Under the pieces are notes generated by a model, which was not told where the DNA came from, did not search any database, and saw only the letters and a program-made list of their open reading frames with translations. A DNA stretch of 64,000 nucleotides from Paracoccus maritimus. Lineage in GTDB: Bacteria > Pseudomonadota > Alphaproteobacteria > Rhodobacterales > Rhodobacteraceae. Position 1 is the stretch's first letter, and the number at the start of each line of letters is the position of its first letter. This document shows, piece by piece, positions 28,081 to 39,158 of this stretch. The DNA lies in assembly GCF_025195095.1 (NCBI RefSeq), contig NZ_JANAVZ010000001.1, positions 310,001-374,000 of the forward strand, written 5' to 3'. The translations under genes and the position numbers were made by a program.

Positions 28081-28881
28081 TTAGTCGAATGTCGGGAAGA
28101 ACAGATCCGATCCGGTGAAGATCTCGAACCCGTCAGCCGTGACACCAAGCGAATGCTCGAATTGCGCGGACAGGGACTTGTCGCGAGTCACCGCCGTCCA
28201 GTCATCGGCAAGAACCTTGGTCTCCGGTCGGCCAAGATTGATCATGGGTTCTATGGTGAAGAACATTCCTTCTTCCAGCATTGGACCTTTGCCGGGTCGT
28301 CCGAAATGCAGGACATTGGGGGGCGCGTGAAATACCCGGCCAAGACCGTGGCCGCAGAAATCGCGCACCACCGACATGCGGTGGCCTTCGGCGTATTGCT
28401 GGATCGCGGCACCTATATCGCCGAACGTCGCGCCGGGGCGCACCGCCTCGATCCCCTTCATCAGCGAATCGTGCGTGACCTGGATCAGCCTTTGCGCCTT
28501 GATCGACGGCTTGCCCGCGACATACATGCGGCTTGTGTCGCCATACCAGCCATCGACGATCACGGTCACGTCGATGTTCAGGATATCGCCGTTCTGCAAC
28601 AGCTTCTCGCCGGGGATGCCATGGCAGACGACATGGTTCACGCTGATGCAGCTTGCATGCTGATAACCGCGATAGCCGATCGTGGCCGAGGTGGCACCGG
28701 CCTCTTCGATGCGGCTGCGGATGAAATCGTCCAGCATGCCGGTCGTCGCGCCGGGCTGAACCAGCGGCCCCACCTCGTCCAGGATCCGCGCGGCCAATGC
28801 GCCCGCCTTGCTCATGCCCGCGAAATCCTCGCGTCCGTGAATGCGGATGCCTTCCTTGGTGATGCGGCTGTCTTCGTCCAT
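28081..28881 (-). CDS. map: Type I methionine aminopeptidase
   Basis: This 266-residue metalloenzyme removes the initiator methionine from nascent proteins. It has the MetAP pita-bread fold motifs NHVVCHGIPG, ILNIDVTVIVDGWYGD with two metal-binding aspartates, HGLGRVFHAPP with the conserved His, and MFFTIEPMI with a metal-binding Glu. The ATG at 28881 follows AAAGGATC. It diverges from the CinA-like gene across 106 bp. Confidence 0.96.
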   Translation of the reverse strand: MDEDSRITKEGIRIHGREDFAGMSKAGALAARILDEVGPLVQPGATTGMLDDFIRSRIEEAGATSATIGYRGYQHASCISVNHVVCHGIPGEKLLQNGDILNIDVTVIVDGWYGDTSRMYVAGKPSIKAQRLIQVTHDSLMKGIEAVRPGATFGDIGAAIQQYAEGHRMSVVRDFCGHGLGRVFHAPPNVLHFGRPGKGPMLEEGMFFTIEPMINLGRPETKVLADDWTAVTRDKSLSAQFEHSLGVTADGFEIFTGSDLFFPTFD

Positions 28882-28987
28882 CGCTGATCCTTTCGTCTGA
28901 CCGCATAGATAGACGCGTCGCGCCACTTGTTCCAGTGCCGCGCGTGCGCATAGAAGAAGGCAGAGGCAGCGAGGGGCGCGGGAACAG

Positions 28988-29728
28988 ATGCAGACGGACA
29001 ATCCGACGGCGGCGATTCTGGTGATCGGGGACGAGATCCTGTCGGGCCGCACCCGCGAGGGCAATGCGCATCATCTGGCGCAAGTCTTGTGTGCGACCGG
29101 CTTCGATCTGCGCGAGATTCGTGTGGTGGCGGACGATCAGGATCAGATCGTCGCGGCGGTCCGGGCGTTGGACAGCAGCCTTGGCGGCGCCTGGGATCTG
29201 CTGTTTACCAGCGGCGGCATCGGCCCGACCCATGACGACATCACCGCCGATGCCGTGGCGGCAGCACACGGCACGACTGTCGAGATCCACCCCGAGGCGC
29301 GTGCAGTGTTGCAGGCGCGCTGTGATCGGATGGGCACGGAACTGACCCCGAACCGTCTGCGGATGGCCCGGATACCCGTCGGTGCCACGCTGATCGACAA
29401 CGCGGTGTCCGGCGCGCCCGGATTCTCGATCGGGCATACGCATGTAATGGCCGGGGTGCCCGAAGTGTTCCGCGGCATGGTGGACTGGCTGATCCCGCGG
29501 CTGGCGTCGGGCCGTCCTGTCCAGTCGCGGACCGTCGAGGTGCGCCGCGGCGAAAGCGACGTGGCCGAGGAGTTGCGCGCCATCGCGGCCGAATTTCCGG
29601 ATCTGTCGCTGGGTTCCTATCCCTATCACGACGAGCGCGGCTGGGGCACCAATCTGGTTGTGCGCGGCCTTGACGATTCCCGCGTGTCCCTTGCGATGGA
29701 CGAGTTGAAGCGGCGGCTGGCGCTGTGA
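28988..29728 (+). CDS. CinA-like molybdopterin-binding domain protein
   Basis: This 246-residue protein contains only the MoaB/Mog-like CinA N-terminal domain, starting AAILVIGDEILSGRTRE, with FTSGGIGPTHDDITADAV as the strongest motif. It lacks the nicotinamide-mononucleotide deamidase domain found in full CinA. The Mog-like fold may bind a nucleotide or pterin. The stop overlaps the start of the GNAT gene (GTGA). Confidence 0.9.
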   Translation: MQTDNPTAAILVIGDEILSGRTREGNAHHLAQVLCATGFDLREIRVVADDQDQIVAAVRALDSSLGGAWDLLFTSGGIGPTHDDITADAVAAAHGTTVEIHPEARAVLQARCDRMGTELTPNRLRMARIPVGATLIDNAVSGAPGFSIGHTHVMAGVPEVFRGMVDWLIPRLASGRPVQSRTVEVRRGESDVAEELRAIAAEFPDLSLGSYPYHDERGWGTNLVVRGLDDSRVSLAMDELKRRLAL

Positions 29729-30438
29729 AGGACCCGGCGATAGCCGAGGCGTTCGAGGCGACCTGGCCCGCCGCAGAATATGCCGATGCCGGCGGGTTTC
29801 GCATCGGGCGCGCGACGGGGGCCGGGCGTCGTGTCAATTCTGCATGCACGGTCCAAAGCTGGTCGCCGGCAGACATCGACGATGTGTTGCGCATCCAGTC
29901 GGACTGGCGGCAGGTGGCGGCGTTTCGAGTGCTGGACGACGAGACGCGCCTTATTGCGGCGCTGACCGACCGCGGATTTCAGCGCACCACGCCCACCGTC
30001 GTCATGCAGGCGGATGTCAGTGCGCTGACCGACCGCCGGATTCCGCCGGTCATGGCTTTCGCGGTCTGGCCGCCTCTGGCGATCCAGCGGGATATCTGGA
30101 TGGCGGGCGAGATCGGCCCCGAACGCCAGGCCGTGATGCAGCGCGTTGTCGGTCCGAAAGCTGCGCTTCTGGGGCGGATCGAGGATCGTGCGGCCGGCGC
30201 CGGTTTCGTGGCGATCCATTCGGGCGTCGCGATGGTCCACGGGATCGAGATCCTGCCCGACTGGCGCCGCAAGGGGCTGGCCGGGTGGATGATGCGGCGC
30301 GCCGCTGTCTGGGCACGGGAAAACAGTGCGGATCGGCTGGCGCTTGCGGTGACGCGGGCGAACGCCCCGGCCATCGGCCTCTACCACGGTCTTGGGTTCA
30401 GAGATGCAGGCGGATACGCCTATTTCGTAAAGCCGTGA
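29725..30438 (+). CDS. GNAT family acetyltransferase
   Basis: This 237-residue protein has the GNAT acetyl-CoA loop in EILPDWRRKGLAGWMMRRA and the following NAPAIGLYHGLGFRDAGGY, typical of the C-terminal half of the fold. An N-terminal half of about 100 residues is less conserved. It is translated from GTG at 29725 overlapping the previous stop. The acceptor substrate is unknown. Confidence 0.85.
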   Translation: MKDPAIAEAFEATWPAAEYADAGGFRIGRATGAGRRVNSACTVQSWSPADIDDVLRIQSDWRQVAAFRVLDDETRLIAALTDRGFQRTTPTVVMQADVSALTDRRIPPVMAFAVWPPLAIQRDIWMAGEIGPERQAVMQRVVGPKAALLGRIEDRAAGAGFVAIHSGVAMVHGIEILPDWRRKGLAGWMMRRAAVWARENSADRLALAVTRANAPAIGLYHGLGFRDAGGYAYFVKP

Positions 30439-30460
30439 TCGGCCATGCAGGTCTGAGCCG

Positions 30461-31282
30461 TCACAGTTCTGTGCGCAATTCCCACAGGTCGGGGAACAGC
30501 ACCACATCCAACATCCGGCGCAGATAATTGACGCCCGTCGTGCCGCCCGAACCGCGCTTGAAGCCGATGATGCGTTCGACGGTCGTGACGTGATTGAAGC
30601 GCCAACGGCGAAAATAATCCTCGAAATCGACCAGCTTCTCGGCCAGCTCATACAGTTCCCAGTAGCGGCGCGGGTCGCGATAGATCTCGGCCCATGCGGC
30701 GCGCGCCATGGCGTCGGGCTGATGCGGCTGGTCCAGCCGTTCGCGTGCCGGCAGGTCGAACCCGGCCGCGCGTAGCCGCGCCAGAACCTCGTCGTACAGC
30801 GATGGGCGCTTGACCTCGGCCAGCAGCGGATGGGCCAGTTCCGCGCGGTGTTCGTGCGGTCGGATCATCGCCATGTTGCGGTTGCCGGCCACGAATTCGA
30901 TCATCCGGTACTGATAGGACTGAAAGCCGCTGCTTTCCCCCAGCGTGTCGCGGAACTGCGTGTATTCGCTGGGGGTCATGGTGCGCAGGACGTCCCACGC
31001 CGAATTCAGCTGTTCCATGATCCGCGCCACGCGGGTCAGCATCTTGAACGCCGGTTGCAGATCGCCTGCTGCGATGTTGTCGCGGGCTGCCGACATTTCG
31101 TGCAGCGCCAGTTTCATCCACAACTCGCTGGTTTGATGCTGGATGATAAACAGCATTTCGTCATGGGCCGAAGACTTCGGATGCTGCGCGGTCAGGATCG
31201 CGTCAAGCCCCAGATAGTCGCCATAGGACATATGCCCCTGAAACGACATGCGCGCACCTTCATCAGTTGGGTCGTAGCTCAT
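30461..31282 (-). CDS. kynA: Tryptophan 2,3-dioxygenase
   Basis: This 273-residue heme enzyme opens the indole ring of L-tryptophan to N-formylkynurenine, the first step of the kynurenine route. Family blocks [26 protein letters not shown] and [16 protein letters not shown] are intact, including the heme-side His and the tryptophan-binding Arg. The [13 protein letters not shown] block near the end completes the active site. The ATG at 31282 overlaps the ligase stop as ATGA. It is the last gene of the operon. Kynurenine formamidase and kynureninase genes are not in this window. Confidence 0.96.
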   Translation of the reverse strand: MSYDPTDEGARMSFQGHMSYGDYLGLDAILTAQHPKSSAHDEMLFIIQHQTSELWMKLALHEMSAARDNIAAGDLQPAFKMLTRVARIMEQLNSAWDVLRTMTPSEYTQFRDTLGESSGFQSYQYRMIEFVAGNRNMAMIRPHEHRAELAHPLLAEVKRPSLYDEVLARLRAAGFDLPARERLDQPHQPDAMARAAWAEIYRDPRRYWELYELAEKLVDFEDYFRRWRFNHVTTVERIIGFKRGSGGTTGVNYLRRMLDVVLFPDLWELRTEL

Positions 31283-32898
31283 TCTTTCAACCTGAAACGC
31301 TGAATCTTGCCGGTCTGGGTCTTGGGCAGCGCGTCGCAAAAGACGATGCTGCGCGGATATTTGAACGGCGCGATCGTGTCCTTCACATGCCGCTGCAGAC
31401 GTTCGACCGTGGCCTGGTCGGCGGCAATGCCCGGTGCCAGGACGACATGCGCCTGGACAATCTGTCCGCGTTCGGGATCGGGTGCGCCGATGACCGCGCA
31501 TTCCAGCACATCGTCATGGGACAGCAGGGCGGCTTCCACATCGGGGCCCGCGATGTTGTAGCCCGCCGACAGGATGATGTCGTCGGACCGTGCGGCAAAG
31601 TGGAAACGCCCGTCTTCGTCCTGCCAGAACGTGTCGCCGGTCAGGTTCCAGCCATCTCGGACATAGTCGGCCTGGCGCGGATCGTTCAGATACCGGCAGC
31701 CGGTCGGTCCGATCACCGCCAGCCGGCCCAGTTCGCCGCGCGGCAATTCAGCGCCGTCCTCGTTCACGATCCGCGCGCGATAGCCGCCCACGGGTCGCCC
31801 GGTGCAGGCAGGATGGCTGTCGTCGAAGCGGTTCGTGATGAAGATATGCAGCATCTCGGTCGATCCGATTCCATCCAGCATCGGCTTGCCGGTCTTGTCG
31901 CGCCATTCCTGCCACACCGGGCCGGGCAGCGTCTCGCCCGCGCTGACGGCGGCGCGCAGGCTGGACAGGTCGGCACCCTCTTCCATGGCCCGCAGCATGA
32001 CACGATAGGCGGTCGGCGCGGTAAAGCAGATCGTAGCGCGATGCTGCTGGATAATCTCGATCATGTTCGGCGGCGACGCATTTTCAAGCAGCACCGCCGA
32101 GGCGCCGAAGCGCAGCGGAAACACCGCCATCCCGCCCAGCCCAAACGTGAAGGCCAGTGGCGGGCTGCCCACGAACACGTCGTCCGGCGTGACGCCCAGA
32201 ACTTCCTTGGCATAGCCGTCCGCGATGATCAGTAGATCGCGGTGGAAATGCATGGTTGCTTTCGGCTCGCCGGTGCTGCCGCTGGTGAAGCCCAGCAAAG
32301 CGACGTCGTCACGGCCCGTCCTGACGGGATCGAACCTGACCGGCTTGGTCAGCGCCGCGCGGTCCAGTTCGGCATCGTGGTTGGCCGTGCCGTCGAAGCC
32401 GACCACGGTTTCCAGATGGTCCGACGTCTTCGCCGCCGCGACCAGGTCGTCCATCAGTCGGGTGTCGCACAGTGCGTGGGTGATCTGGGCCTTGTCGATG
32501 ACCTTCGCCAATTCCCCGGCCCGCAGCATTGGCATGGTGTTCACCACCACCGCCCCCGCCTTCGTCGCCGCAAGCCAGCAGGCTACCATCGCCGGATTGT
32601 TCGCGGACCGGATCATGACCCGGTTGCCGGGCCTGACCCCGTAATCCTGCACCAGCGCGCCTGCCAGCCGGTTGGTCCAGTCGGCCAGTTCCTTGTAGGT
32701 CCGCGCGCGCCCGTTACCGACCAGCGCGTTGCGGTCGCCGAAGCCGCGTTCGACCATCCGGTCGGTCAGTTCGGCTGCGACGTTGATCCAGTCCGGGTAG
32801 TCGAAGCCCGACAGGTCGATCGCGGGCCACGCCTCGGGCGGGGGCAGGTTGTCACGGGCAAAGCTGTCCGAATGCCCGCTGGGTCCAAGTTTATGCAT
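31279..32898 (-). CDS. Aryl-CoA ligase, probably 2-aminobenzoate-CoA ligase
   Basis: This 539-residue adenylate-forming ligase activates an aromatic acid as its CoA thioester. The AMP-binding loop is [16 protein letters not shown], followed by [15 protein letters not shown] and the hinge [12 protein letters not shown], then the catalytic Lys in [10 protein letters not shown]. The benzoate/aminobenzoate ligase subfamily fits by length and motifs. Location between RidA and kynA, in an operon with an aminobenzoyl-CoA-type monooxygenase, makes anthranilate the likely substrate. Salicylate or benzoate remain possible. Confidence 0.9.
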   Translation of the reverse strand: MHKLGPSGHSDSFARDNLPPPEAWPAIDLSGFDYPDWINVAAELTDRMVERGFGDRNALVGNGRARTYKELADWTNRLAGALVQDYGVRPGNRVMIRSANNPAMVACWLAATKAGAVVVNTMPMLRAGELAKVIDKAQITHALCDTRLMDDLVAAAKTSDHLETVVGFDGTANHDAELDRAALTKPVRFDPVRTGRDDVALLGFTSGSTGEPKATMHFHRDLLIIADGYAKEVLGVTPDDVFVGSPPLAFTFGLGGMAVFPLRFGASAVLLENASPPNMIEIIQQHRATICFTAPTAYRVMLRAMEEGADLSSLRAAVSAGETLPGPVWQEWRDKTGKPMLDGIGSTEMLHIFITNRFDDSHPACTGRPVGGYRARIVNEDGAELPRGELGRLAVIGPTGCRYLNDPRQADYVRDGWNLTGDTFWQDEDGRFHFAARSDDIILSAGYNIAGPDVEAALLSHDDVLECAVIGAPDPERGQIVQAHVVLAPGIAADQATVERLQRHVKDTIAPFKYPRSIVFCDALPKTQTGKIQRFRLKE

Positions 32899-32929
32899 CG
32901 ACCTCTCCTGTTCGCCGTTCCTGTTCGTT

Positions 32930-33325
32930 TCAGTCCGGAACGACCGCTGTGGCCTCGATCTCGACCTTGGCGCGGTCCTCGACCAGCCCGGCGACCTGAA
33001 CCAGCGCCATCGCCGGGAAATGCCGTCCGATCACGTCGCGATATGCGGTCCCGACCTCGCGCAGCGCGGCCAGGTATTCTTGCTTGTCGGTGACATACCA
33101 GGTCAGCCGCACCAGATGTTCCGGCCCGGCGCCCGCCTCGGCCAGAACCGCGATGATGTTTTCCAGAACCTGCCGGACCTGACCGGCGAAATCGTCGGTC
33201 TGGAACTGTTGATCGGCGTCCCAGCCGACCAACCCGCCGGTAAAGATCATCCGGCCGCGCGCGGCGATGCCGTTGGCGTAACCGACGGCGCGTTTCCAGT
33301 TCGCGGGATGCAACTGTTCATGCAT
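32930..33325 (-). CDS. RidA family enamine/imine deaminase-like protein
   Basis: This 131-residue YjgF/RidA family protein starts [19 protein letters not shown]. Its family motifs are GRMIFTGGLVGWD in the middle and LVRLTWYVTDKQEYLAA and IEATAVV at the end. RidA trimers hydrolyse reactive enamines and imines. It overlaps the upstream thioesterase by 8 bp and lies in an operon whose ring-reduced product is an enamine, suggesting it removes ammonia there; this is inferred. Confidence 0.9.
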   Translation of the reverse strand: MHEQLHPANWKRAVGYANGIAARGRMIFTGGLVGWDADQQFQTDDFAGQVRQVLENIIAVLAEAGAGPEHLVRLTWYVTDKQEYLAALREVGTAYRDVIGRHFPAMALVQVAGLVEDRAKVEIEATAVVPD

Positions 33326-33707
33326 GATGGGCCTCGAATCTGGGACGGATATGTGTCGGCCATGGAGCGGGACGGAAGTCGCGATCCATCCAGACGACGG
33401 TGGGGCGCGCCTCGATACGGTCATCTGCCGTCAATAGGAACCGCGCGCTGGTGCGGCCCAGATGTTCGATCCTCAGATGCCAGTCCAGCCGGTCCCCAAG
33501 CCGAGAGGGCTTGCGGAAATCGACCTCCAGTCGCGCGGTCGGCATGCCGAAGCCCTCCGCGATCATCTGCGAAAACGGATAGCCGACCTCGTCAGCCATG
33601 AAGTTTTCCACGACCGAATTCACCATCTCGGCATAGCGCGGATAGAAAACGATGCCCGCCGGGTCGCAGTGGCAGAATTCGATGGCGATGCTGCGGTGAT
33701 AGCTCAT
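33318..33707 (-). CDS. Acyl-CoA thioesterase, 4HBT family
   Basis: This 129-residue hotdog-fold thioesterase has the 4-hydroxybenzoyl-CoA thioesterase motif [16 protein letters not shown], in which the catalytic Asp sits at DPAGIVF. It hydrolyses an aromatic or short-chain acyl-CoA, perhaps to release trapped CoA in the pathway. Its ATG overlaps the stop of the acyl-CoA dehydrogenase gene. Confidence 0.9.
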   Translation of the reverse strand: MSYHRSIAIEFCHCDPAGIVFYPRYAEMVNSVVENFMADEVGYPFSQMIAEGFGMPTARLEVDFRKPSRLGDRLDWHLRIEHLGRTSARFLLTADDRIEARPTVVWMDRDFRPAPWPTHIRPRFEAHHA

Positions 33708-34834
33708 GCCCCCTCCAGAACGGTGCGGGCGATGATCAGCTTCTGAACGTCGCTGGCGCCCTCATAAATGCGCAGGGCCCGGATCTCTCGATAGAGGCTT
33801 TCGACCATGGTGCCGCGCCGCACGCCGTCGCCACCCCACAGCTGCACCGCCTGATCTATGACCGCTTGCGCCGCTTCGGTTGCATACAGCTTGGCCATCG
33901 CCGCCTCGCGGGTAATCCGGGGGGCGCCCATATCCTTGGTCCAGGCGGCGCGATAGACCAGCAGCGCGGCGGCATCGATCTTCAGCGCCATATCGGCGAT
34001 ATGTCCCTGAACCATCTGCAGTTCGGCCATCGGCGCGCCGAACAATTGCCGTTCACGCACCCGTGCGACGGATTCCTGCAGCGCCCGACGTGCGAACCCC
34101 AGGGCGGCGGCCCCGACGGTCGGACGGAAATGATCCAGAACCGTCATGGCGATGCGGAACCCAGATCCGGCCTCGCCGATCAGCGCATCCTGAGGCAGGT
34201 GAACACCTTCCAGCCGCAGATGCGCCAGGGGATGCGGCGCCATCACCTCGATCCGGTCCACGACCGTCAGACCGGGCGTATCGGCAGGCAGCAGAAAGGC
34301 AGACAGCCCCTTCGCCCCCGGCGCTTCGCCGGTGCGGGCGAAGATCACATGGATATCGGCGATCCCGCCGTTCGAGATGTAGGTCTTTTCGCCATCCAGC
34401 ACCCAGCCGCCGTGGTCGCGCCGCGCGGTGGTGGCGGTGCGGGCGACATCCGAGCCCGATCCCGGCTCGGTCAGCGCGAAGGCAGAGATCGCCTTACCCG
34501 CCCGCGTCCGATCCAGCCATGCGCGCTGCGCGGGCGTTCCAAACAGCGTCACGGCACCCATGCCCAGACCCTGCATCGCAAAGGCGAAATCCGCCAGGCC
34601 GTCATGGCGCGCCAAGGTCTCGCGGATCAGGCACAGGCTGCGGATATCCAGCGCGTCGCCGCCCGAATGGCGCAACCAGCCATCGGCGCCCAGATCTTGC
34701 ACCAGCCCCCGGCAGGCCGCGTCCACGTCGTCATGATCGACCGGCAGCGCGGCCCTGGCCCAATCGTCCAGCGCCGCCGCCAATTCGCGGTGCCGATCCT
34801 CGAAAAATGGCCAGTTCAGAAAGCTTCGGTCCAT
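33704..34834 (-). CDS. Acyl-CoA dehydrogenase
   Basis: This 376-residue FAD enzyme oxidises an acyl-CoA at the alpha-beta position. Motifs [14 protein letters not shown] and [12 protein letters not shown] match the family, and the catalytic base lies in [15 protein letters not shown]. Start at [11 protein letters not shown] follows a short AT-containing stretch typical of this lineage. It sits between enoyl-CoA hydratase and thioesterase genes in the operon, fitting the beta-oxidation-like phase of ring breakdown. Confidence 0.93.
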   Translation of the reverse strand: MDRSFLNWPFFEDRHRELAAALDDWARAALPVDHDDVDAACRGLVQDLGADGWLRHSGGDALDIRSLCLIRETLARHDGLADFAFAMQGLGMGAVTLFGTPAQRAWLDRTRAGKAISAFALTEPGSGSDVARTATTARRDHGGWVLDGEKTYISNGGIADIHVIFARTGEAPGAKGLSAFLLPADTPGLTVVDRIEVMAPHPLAHLRLEGVHLPQDALIGEAGSGFRIAMTVLDHFRPTVGAAALGFARRALQESVARVRERQLFGAPMAELQMVQGHIADMALKIDAAALLVYRAAWTKDMGAPRITREAAMAKLYATEAAQAVIDQAVQLWGGDGVRRGTMVESLYREIRALRIYEGASDVQKLIIARTVLEGA

Positions 34835-34869
34835 CTTCTTCTTTGTCCAAATACCCAAGGGAAAGCAGG

Positions 34870-35682
34870 TCAGTCGCCTTGAAACACTGGCTGCTCTTTG
34901 TTGACGAAGGCGCGGTAGGCGCGTTCGAAATCGCGCGTCTGCATGCAGATCGCCTGCGCCTGCGCCTCGGCCTCGATCGCCTGATCCAGGCCCATGTTCC
35001 ATTCCTGGTTCAGCTGCGTCTTGGTGATCCCATGCGCCCATGTAGGCCCCGCGGCGATGCTGCGGGCCAGTTCCATCGCGGCGGTTTCGACATCCTCATG
35101 CAGGCTGTTCCAGAATCCCCAGCGCTCGCCTTCCTCGGCGCGCAGCACGCGTCCGGTATACAGCAGTTCGGCCGCCCGGCCCTGGCCGACGATACGGGGC
35201 AGCATGGCGCAGGCCCCCATGTCGCAGCCAGCCAGCCCGACGCGGGTGAACAGGAACGCGGCCTTGGCCGAGGGCGCGGCCAGCCGCAGATCGCTGGCCA
35301 TGGCCATGATCGCGCCCGCGCCGACGCAGATCCCCTCGACCGCGGCGATCACCGGCTTGCCGCAATGGATCATCGCCTTGACGAGTTCGCCCGTCATGCG
35401 GGTAAAGGCCAACAGTTCCGGCATTTCCATCGCGACCAGCGGGCCGATGATGTCATGGACATCGCCGCCCGAACAGAAATTCCCGCCATTGCTGGCCAAA
35501 ACCACGACATCGACATCATCGGCATGCGCCAGGTCGCGGAAGGCGCGGCCCAGTTCGGCATAGCTGTCGAAGGTCAGCGGGTTCTTGCGCTCGGGGCGGT
35601 TCAGGCGGATCACGGCGATCCGGTCGGAGACCTGCCAGTGGAAATGCTGCGGCGTCAGGTTCGCCATGCGGATCGGTTTCAT
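34870..35682 (-). CDS. Enoyl-CoA hydratase/isomerase family protein
   Basis: This 270-residue crotonase-fold protein has the oxyanion-hole segments [14 protein letters not shown] and [26 protein letters not shown]. The length fits a single-domain crotonase. It could hydrate the unsaturated intermediate or open the ring, as suggested for homologues in the aminobenzoyl-CoA pathway. The ATG overlaps the MarR stop as ATGA. Confidence 0.9.
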   Translation of the reverse strand: MKPIRMANLTPQHFHWQVSDRIAVIRLNRPERKNPLTFDSYAELGRAFRDLAHADDVDVVVLASNGGNFCSGGDVHDIIGPLVAMEMPELLAFTRMTGELVKAMIHCGKPVIAAVEGICVGAGAIMAMASDLRLAAPSAKAAFLFTRVGLAGCDMGACAMLPRIVGQGRAAELLYTGRVLRAEEGERWGFWNSLHEDVETAAMELARSIAAGPTWAHGITKTQLNQEWNMGLDQAIEAEAQAQAICMQTRDFERAYRAFVNKEQPVFQGD

Positions 35683-36113
35683 TCGTTCCTCCCGGCGCGC
35701 GCAAGAATGTCGCGCATCAAGTCCAGATCGGTTTCGCCAAGGCTGGCAAAGATTGCATCGACCTCGGCCTCGTGGCCGGTCGCCATGGCCTCGAACGCGG
35801 TCAGCCCGTCCGGCGTCAGGCGCACGCGGATGCGGCGGCGGTCGCCGTCTTCGGCCTCGCGCCGGGCCATCCCGTCCTTTTCCAGCCGGTCCACCACGGC
35901 GGTTGCGTTGCCGTTCGACACCAGCAGCATCCGTGACAGTTCCGACATCGTCACCCCCTCGCGCCGCCGCCACAGCGCGGCCATGACGTCAAAGCGGGGC
36001 AGGGTGGTGTCATGTTCGCGGCGCAGATAGTCGCGCAAACGATTTTCCGCGGCGCGGGTCACGCCCAGAAGGCGGATCCATGTCTTCAGGCGCCGCTTGG
36101 ACAGATCGCTCAT
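35679..36113 (-). CDS. MarR family transcriptional regulator
   Basis: This 144-residue winged-helix repressor has the DNA-binding region [25 protein letters not shown] and the wing segment [13 protein letters not shown]. It is embedded in the operon between SDR and hydratase genes and overlaps both by ATGA. MarR regulators of aromatic-CoA pathways usually sense the CoA thioester product; here the likely ligand is 2-aminobenzoyl-CoA, which is inferred. Confidence 0.92.
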   Translation of the reverse strand: MSDLSKRRLKTWIRLLGVTRAAENRLRDYLRREHDTTLPRFDVMAALWRRREGVTMSELSRMLLVSNGNATAVVDRLEKDGMARREAEDGDRRRIRVRLTPDGLTAFEAMATGHEAEVDAIFASLGETDLDLMRDILARAGRNE

Positions 36114-36835
36114 GCGCTTTCGCCTCCGTCCAGCATGATCGCCTGGCCGTTGACGCTGGCTGCCGAGGGTGATGCCAGCCACATCGCGGTGCCCGTCACC
36201 TCGGATGGGGCAACCAGACGTCCCTGCGGGTTCCTGGACGTCAGGGATGCCAACGCCTCTGCCTCGTCCCGACCGGTCTTGTCGATGATATTGGCGATGC
36301 TGCGGCGGGTCATGTCGGTGTCCAGAAAGCCCGGACAGATCGCGTTCACGGTGATACCCTTCTTCGCGACCTCATGGGCCAGTGACCGCACCAGCCCCAT
36401 GACGCCGTGTTTGCTGGCGGCATAGGGTGCGGCATAGGCCGCCCCGCGCAGCCCCGCGATCGAGGCCACGGCGATCAGGCGGCCGCCGGTCTGCATCTGT
36501 GCCAGTCCGTGCTGAAACGTCAGGAAGGTGCCGGTCAGATTGGTGGCGATCATGCGATTCCAGTGTTCCAGATCGACCTTGGCAAACGGCGCGGCTTCGG
36601 CCACGCCGGCATTGGCGATCACGATCTGGCAGGGACCGGCCCGATCGAACATCGCGCGGACCTGATCCGGGTCGCTGATATCGCCCGCAACGGCGCGGAT
36701 GCCGCCTGTCGCCACGTGCGCCAGCCTGTCCATGCGACGACCGGTGATGATCACCTCGTGCCCGGCATCGGCAAAGGCGCGGGCCATGTCGGCCCCGGTG
36801 CCGCTGCCGCCGCCGGTGATCAGGACGCGGGTCAC
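36110..36835 (-). CDS. SDR family oxidoreductase
   Basis: This 241-residue classical SDR has [19 protein letters not shown], and [12 protein letters not shown] with the catalytic Tyr and Lys. It probably acts as a 3-hydroxyacyl-CoA dehydrogenase in the operon's beta-oxidation steps. It starts at a GTG overlapping the upstream stop (GTGA) at 36832-36835. The MarR gene overlaps its end. Confidence 0.9.
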   Translation of the reverse strand: MTRVLITGGGSGTGADMARAFADAGHEVIITGRRMDRLAHVATGGIRAVAGDISDPDQVRAMFDRAGPCQIVIANAGVAEAAPFAKVDLEHWNRMIATNLTGTFLTFQHGLAQMQTGGRLIAVASIAGLRGAAYAAPYAASKHGVMGLVRSLAHEVAKKGITVNAICPGFLDTDMTRRSIANIIDKTGRDEAEALASLTSRNPQGRLVAPSEVTGTAMWLASPSAASVNGQAIMLDGGESA

Positions 36836-39117
36836 GCCCGGATTTCCTCGGCCTGACGCTCGGCAAGGCGGCGCGCCTGATCGCGGCCCGCCAGATACGG
36901 CAGCGGCCATTCGGTCGCCTCATCCCCCAGGGCCACGGCGGCATGAAGCGTCCAGTAAGGGTCAGCAAGATGGGGTCGCGCCAGACAGACCAGATCGGCC
37001 CGCCCCGCCATCAGGATCGAGTTCACATGGTCGGGTTCGTAGATATTGCCGACGGCCATGGTCGCGATCCCGGCCTCGTTCCGGATACGGTCGGAAAAAG
37101 GGGTCTGGAACATGCGGCCATAGACGGGGCGGGCGTCAGGTGTGGTCTGACCGGCCGAAACATCGATGATATCGGCCCCGGCCTGACGGAACAGCCGGGC
37201 GATCTGCACCGCGTCTTCTGGCGTGACGCCGTCAGTGCCGACCCAGTCATTGGCGCTGATTCGAACGGACATCGGCTTGCTTTCGGGCCACGCCGCGCGC
37301 ATCGCGGCAAATACCTCCAACGGCCAGCGCATCCGGTTTTCCACAGACCCACCATATTCATCCGCGCGCCGGTTCGATACCGGCGAGATGAAACTGCTGA
37401 TCAGGTAACCATGGGCCGCGTGCAGTTCGATCATGTCGAAGCCGGCGCGTTCGGCCATGCGGGTCGCGGCGACAAACTGATCCCGGACCTGATACATCTG
37501 TGCCCGCGTCATTTCCTGCGGCACGGCATTCCCGGCCGACCATGGCAGGGCCGAGGCCGACATGATCGGCCAGTTTCCGTCGGCAAGCGGCTGATCCATG
37601 CCCTGCCATCCGATGCGGGTGCTGCCCTTGCGGCCCGAATGGCCGATCTGGCAACAGATGCGGGCATCGGTTTCCTCATGCACGAAATCGGTGATCTCGC
37701 GCCATGCGGCCTCGTGTTCCGGCGCATACAGCCCGGGGCAGCCGGGCGTGATCCGGCCTTCGGCCGAGACGCAGGTCATCTCGGTATAGACCAGTCCCGC
37801 GCCGCCCTTGGCACGTTCGCCATAATGAACAAGGTGCCAGTTCACGGGCTTGCCATCGACCGCCTTGTATTGCGCCATGGGCGACACGACGATGCGGTTC
37901 TTCAGCTGCATTTCGCGCAATTTGAAGGGGGCGAACATCGGCGCGCGGCCGGGCTGGCCGCCGGCTTGTCCCTGAAACCAGTCCTCGGCCCGGCGCACCC
38001 AGTCGGGATCGCGCAGGCGCAGGTTTTCATGGCTGATCCGCTGGCTGCGGGTCAGCAGCGAATAGGTGAACTGGATCGGGTGCAGGTCGAAGTAACGCTC
38101 AACCTCTTCGAACCATTCAAGGCTGTTTCGGGCTGCCGATTGCAAGCGCAGCACCTCTAGCCGGCGTTCTTCCTGATAGCGTGCAAATGCTCGTTCCATG
38201 GTGGGTTCGGAATGCAGGTATTCGGCAAGTGCGATGGCGCTGTCGAAAGCCAGCCGTGTACCCGAACCGATCGAGAAATGCCCCGTCGCCGCCGCGTCGC
38301 CCATCAGCACGACGTTGCCCTGGTACCAGCGTTCACAGATCACGCGGGGGAAGTTCATCCAGACCGCCGAGCCGCGCAGATGCGCCGCGTTCGACATCAG
38401 ATCATGCCCGTCCAGATGATCCGCAAAGACAGCCCGGCAAGTTTCGACGATCTGTTCCTTCGTCATCGCTTCGAAGCCGAAGCTGTCCCAGGTCTGCTGG
38501 CTGCATTCGACGATGAAGGTCGCCGTGTCGTCGTCGAACTGATAAACATGTGCCCATAGCCAGCCGTGTTCGGTCCGCTCGAAGATGAAGTTGAAGGCGT
38601 CGTTGAATTTCTGATGCGTGCCCAGCCAGATGAACTTGCACAGGCGCATGTCGATATCGGGCTTGAACACGTCCTGAAACTCGGTCCGGACCTTGCTGTT
38701 CAGCCCGTCCGAAGCGACGACCAGATCGTAATTCCCTGCGTAGCTTTCGGCGCTGCCAAACTCGGTTTCGAATTGCATGTCCACGCCCAGTTCGCGCGCG
38801 CGGTCCTGCAGCAGCGTCAGCATCTTCTTTCGCCCGATCCCGGCAAAACCATGCCCGCCTGACACATCGCGATGGCCGTCGCGAATGACCGCGATATCGT
38901 CCCAATAGATGAAGTTGTCGCGGATCGCCTGCGTGGATTGCGGATCGTTGCGCTGCATCCGTTCCAGCGCGTCATCCGACAGCACGACACCCCAGCCGAA
39001 GGTGTCATTGGCGCGGTTGCGTTCCAGGACCGTGACCTGATGCGCGGGATCGCGCAGTTTCATCGAGATCGCGAAGTACAGGCCCGCAGGGCCGCCGCCG
39101 AGGCAGAGAATCTTCAT
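36832..39117 (-). CDS. 2-aminobenzoyl-CoA monooxygenase/reductase-type (or salicylyl-CoA 5-hydroxylase) fusion
   Basis: This 761-residue protein fuses two flavin domains. Residues 1-380 form an FAD aromatic monooxygenase with [12 protein letters not shown] at the start, [14 protein letters not shown] and [17 protein letters not shown]. Residues about 395-745 form an FMN Old Yellow Enzyme-type domain beginning [21 protein letters not shown], with [16 protein letters not shown] in the barrel. This architecture matches the enzyme of Azoarcus evansii that hydroxylates and reduces 2-aminobenzoyl-CoA, and also salicylyl-CoA 5-hydroxylases. A strong AGGAGGTGG precedes the ATG. It is first in the operon that ends with kynA, which favours the anthranilate version. 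Confidence 0.93.
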   Translation of the reverse strand: MKILCLGGGPAGLYFAISMKLRDPAHQVTVLERNRANDTFGWGVVLSDDALERMQRNDPQSTQAIRDNFIYWDDIAVIRDGHRDVSGGHGFAGIGRKKMLTLLQDRARELGVDMQFETEFGSAESYAGNYDLVVASDGLNSKVRTEFQDVFKPDIDMRLCKFIWLGTHQKFNDAFNFIFERTEHGWLWAHVYQFDDDTATFIVECSQQTWDSFGFEAMTKEQIVETCRAVFADHLDGHDLMSNAAHLRGSAVWMNFPRVICERWYQGNVVLMGDAAATGHFSIGSGTRLAFDSAIALAEYLHSEPTMERAFARYQEERRLEVLRLQSAARNSLEWFEEVERYFDLHPIQFTYSLLTRSQRISHENLRLRDPDWVRRAEDWFQGQAGGQPGRAPMFAPFKLREMQLKNRIVVSPMAQYKAVDGKPVNWHLVHYGERAKGGAGLVYTEMTCVSAEGRITPGCPGLYAPEHEAAWREITDFVHEETDARICCQIGHSGRKGSTRIGWQGMDQPLADGNWPIMSASALPWSAGNAVPQEMTRAQMYQVRDQFVAATRMAERAGFDMIELHAAHGYLISSFISPVSNRRADEYGGSVENRMRWPLEVFAAMRAAWPESKPMSVRISANDWVGTDGVTPEDAVQIARLFRQAGADIIDVSAGQTTPDARPVYGRMFQTPFSDRIRNEAGIATMAVGNIYEPDHVNSILMAGRADLVCLARPHLADPYWTLHAAVALGDEATEWPLPYLAGRDQARRLAERQAEEIRA

Positions 39118-39158
39118 GCCGTGCCACCTCCTGTTATCGGAAAGCTGGCACGACGCAG

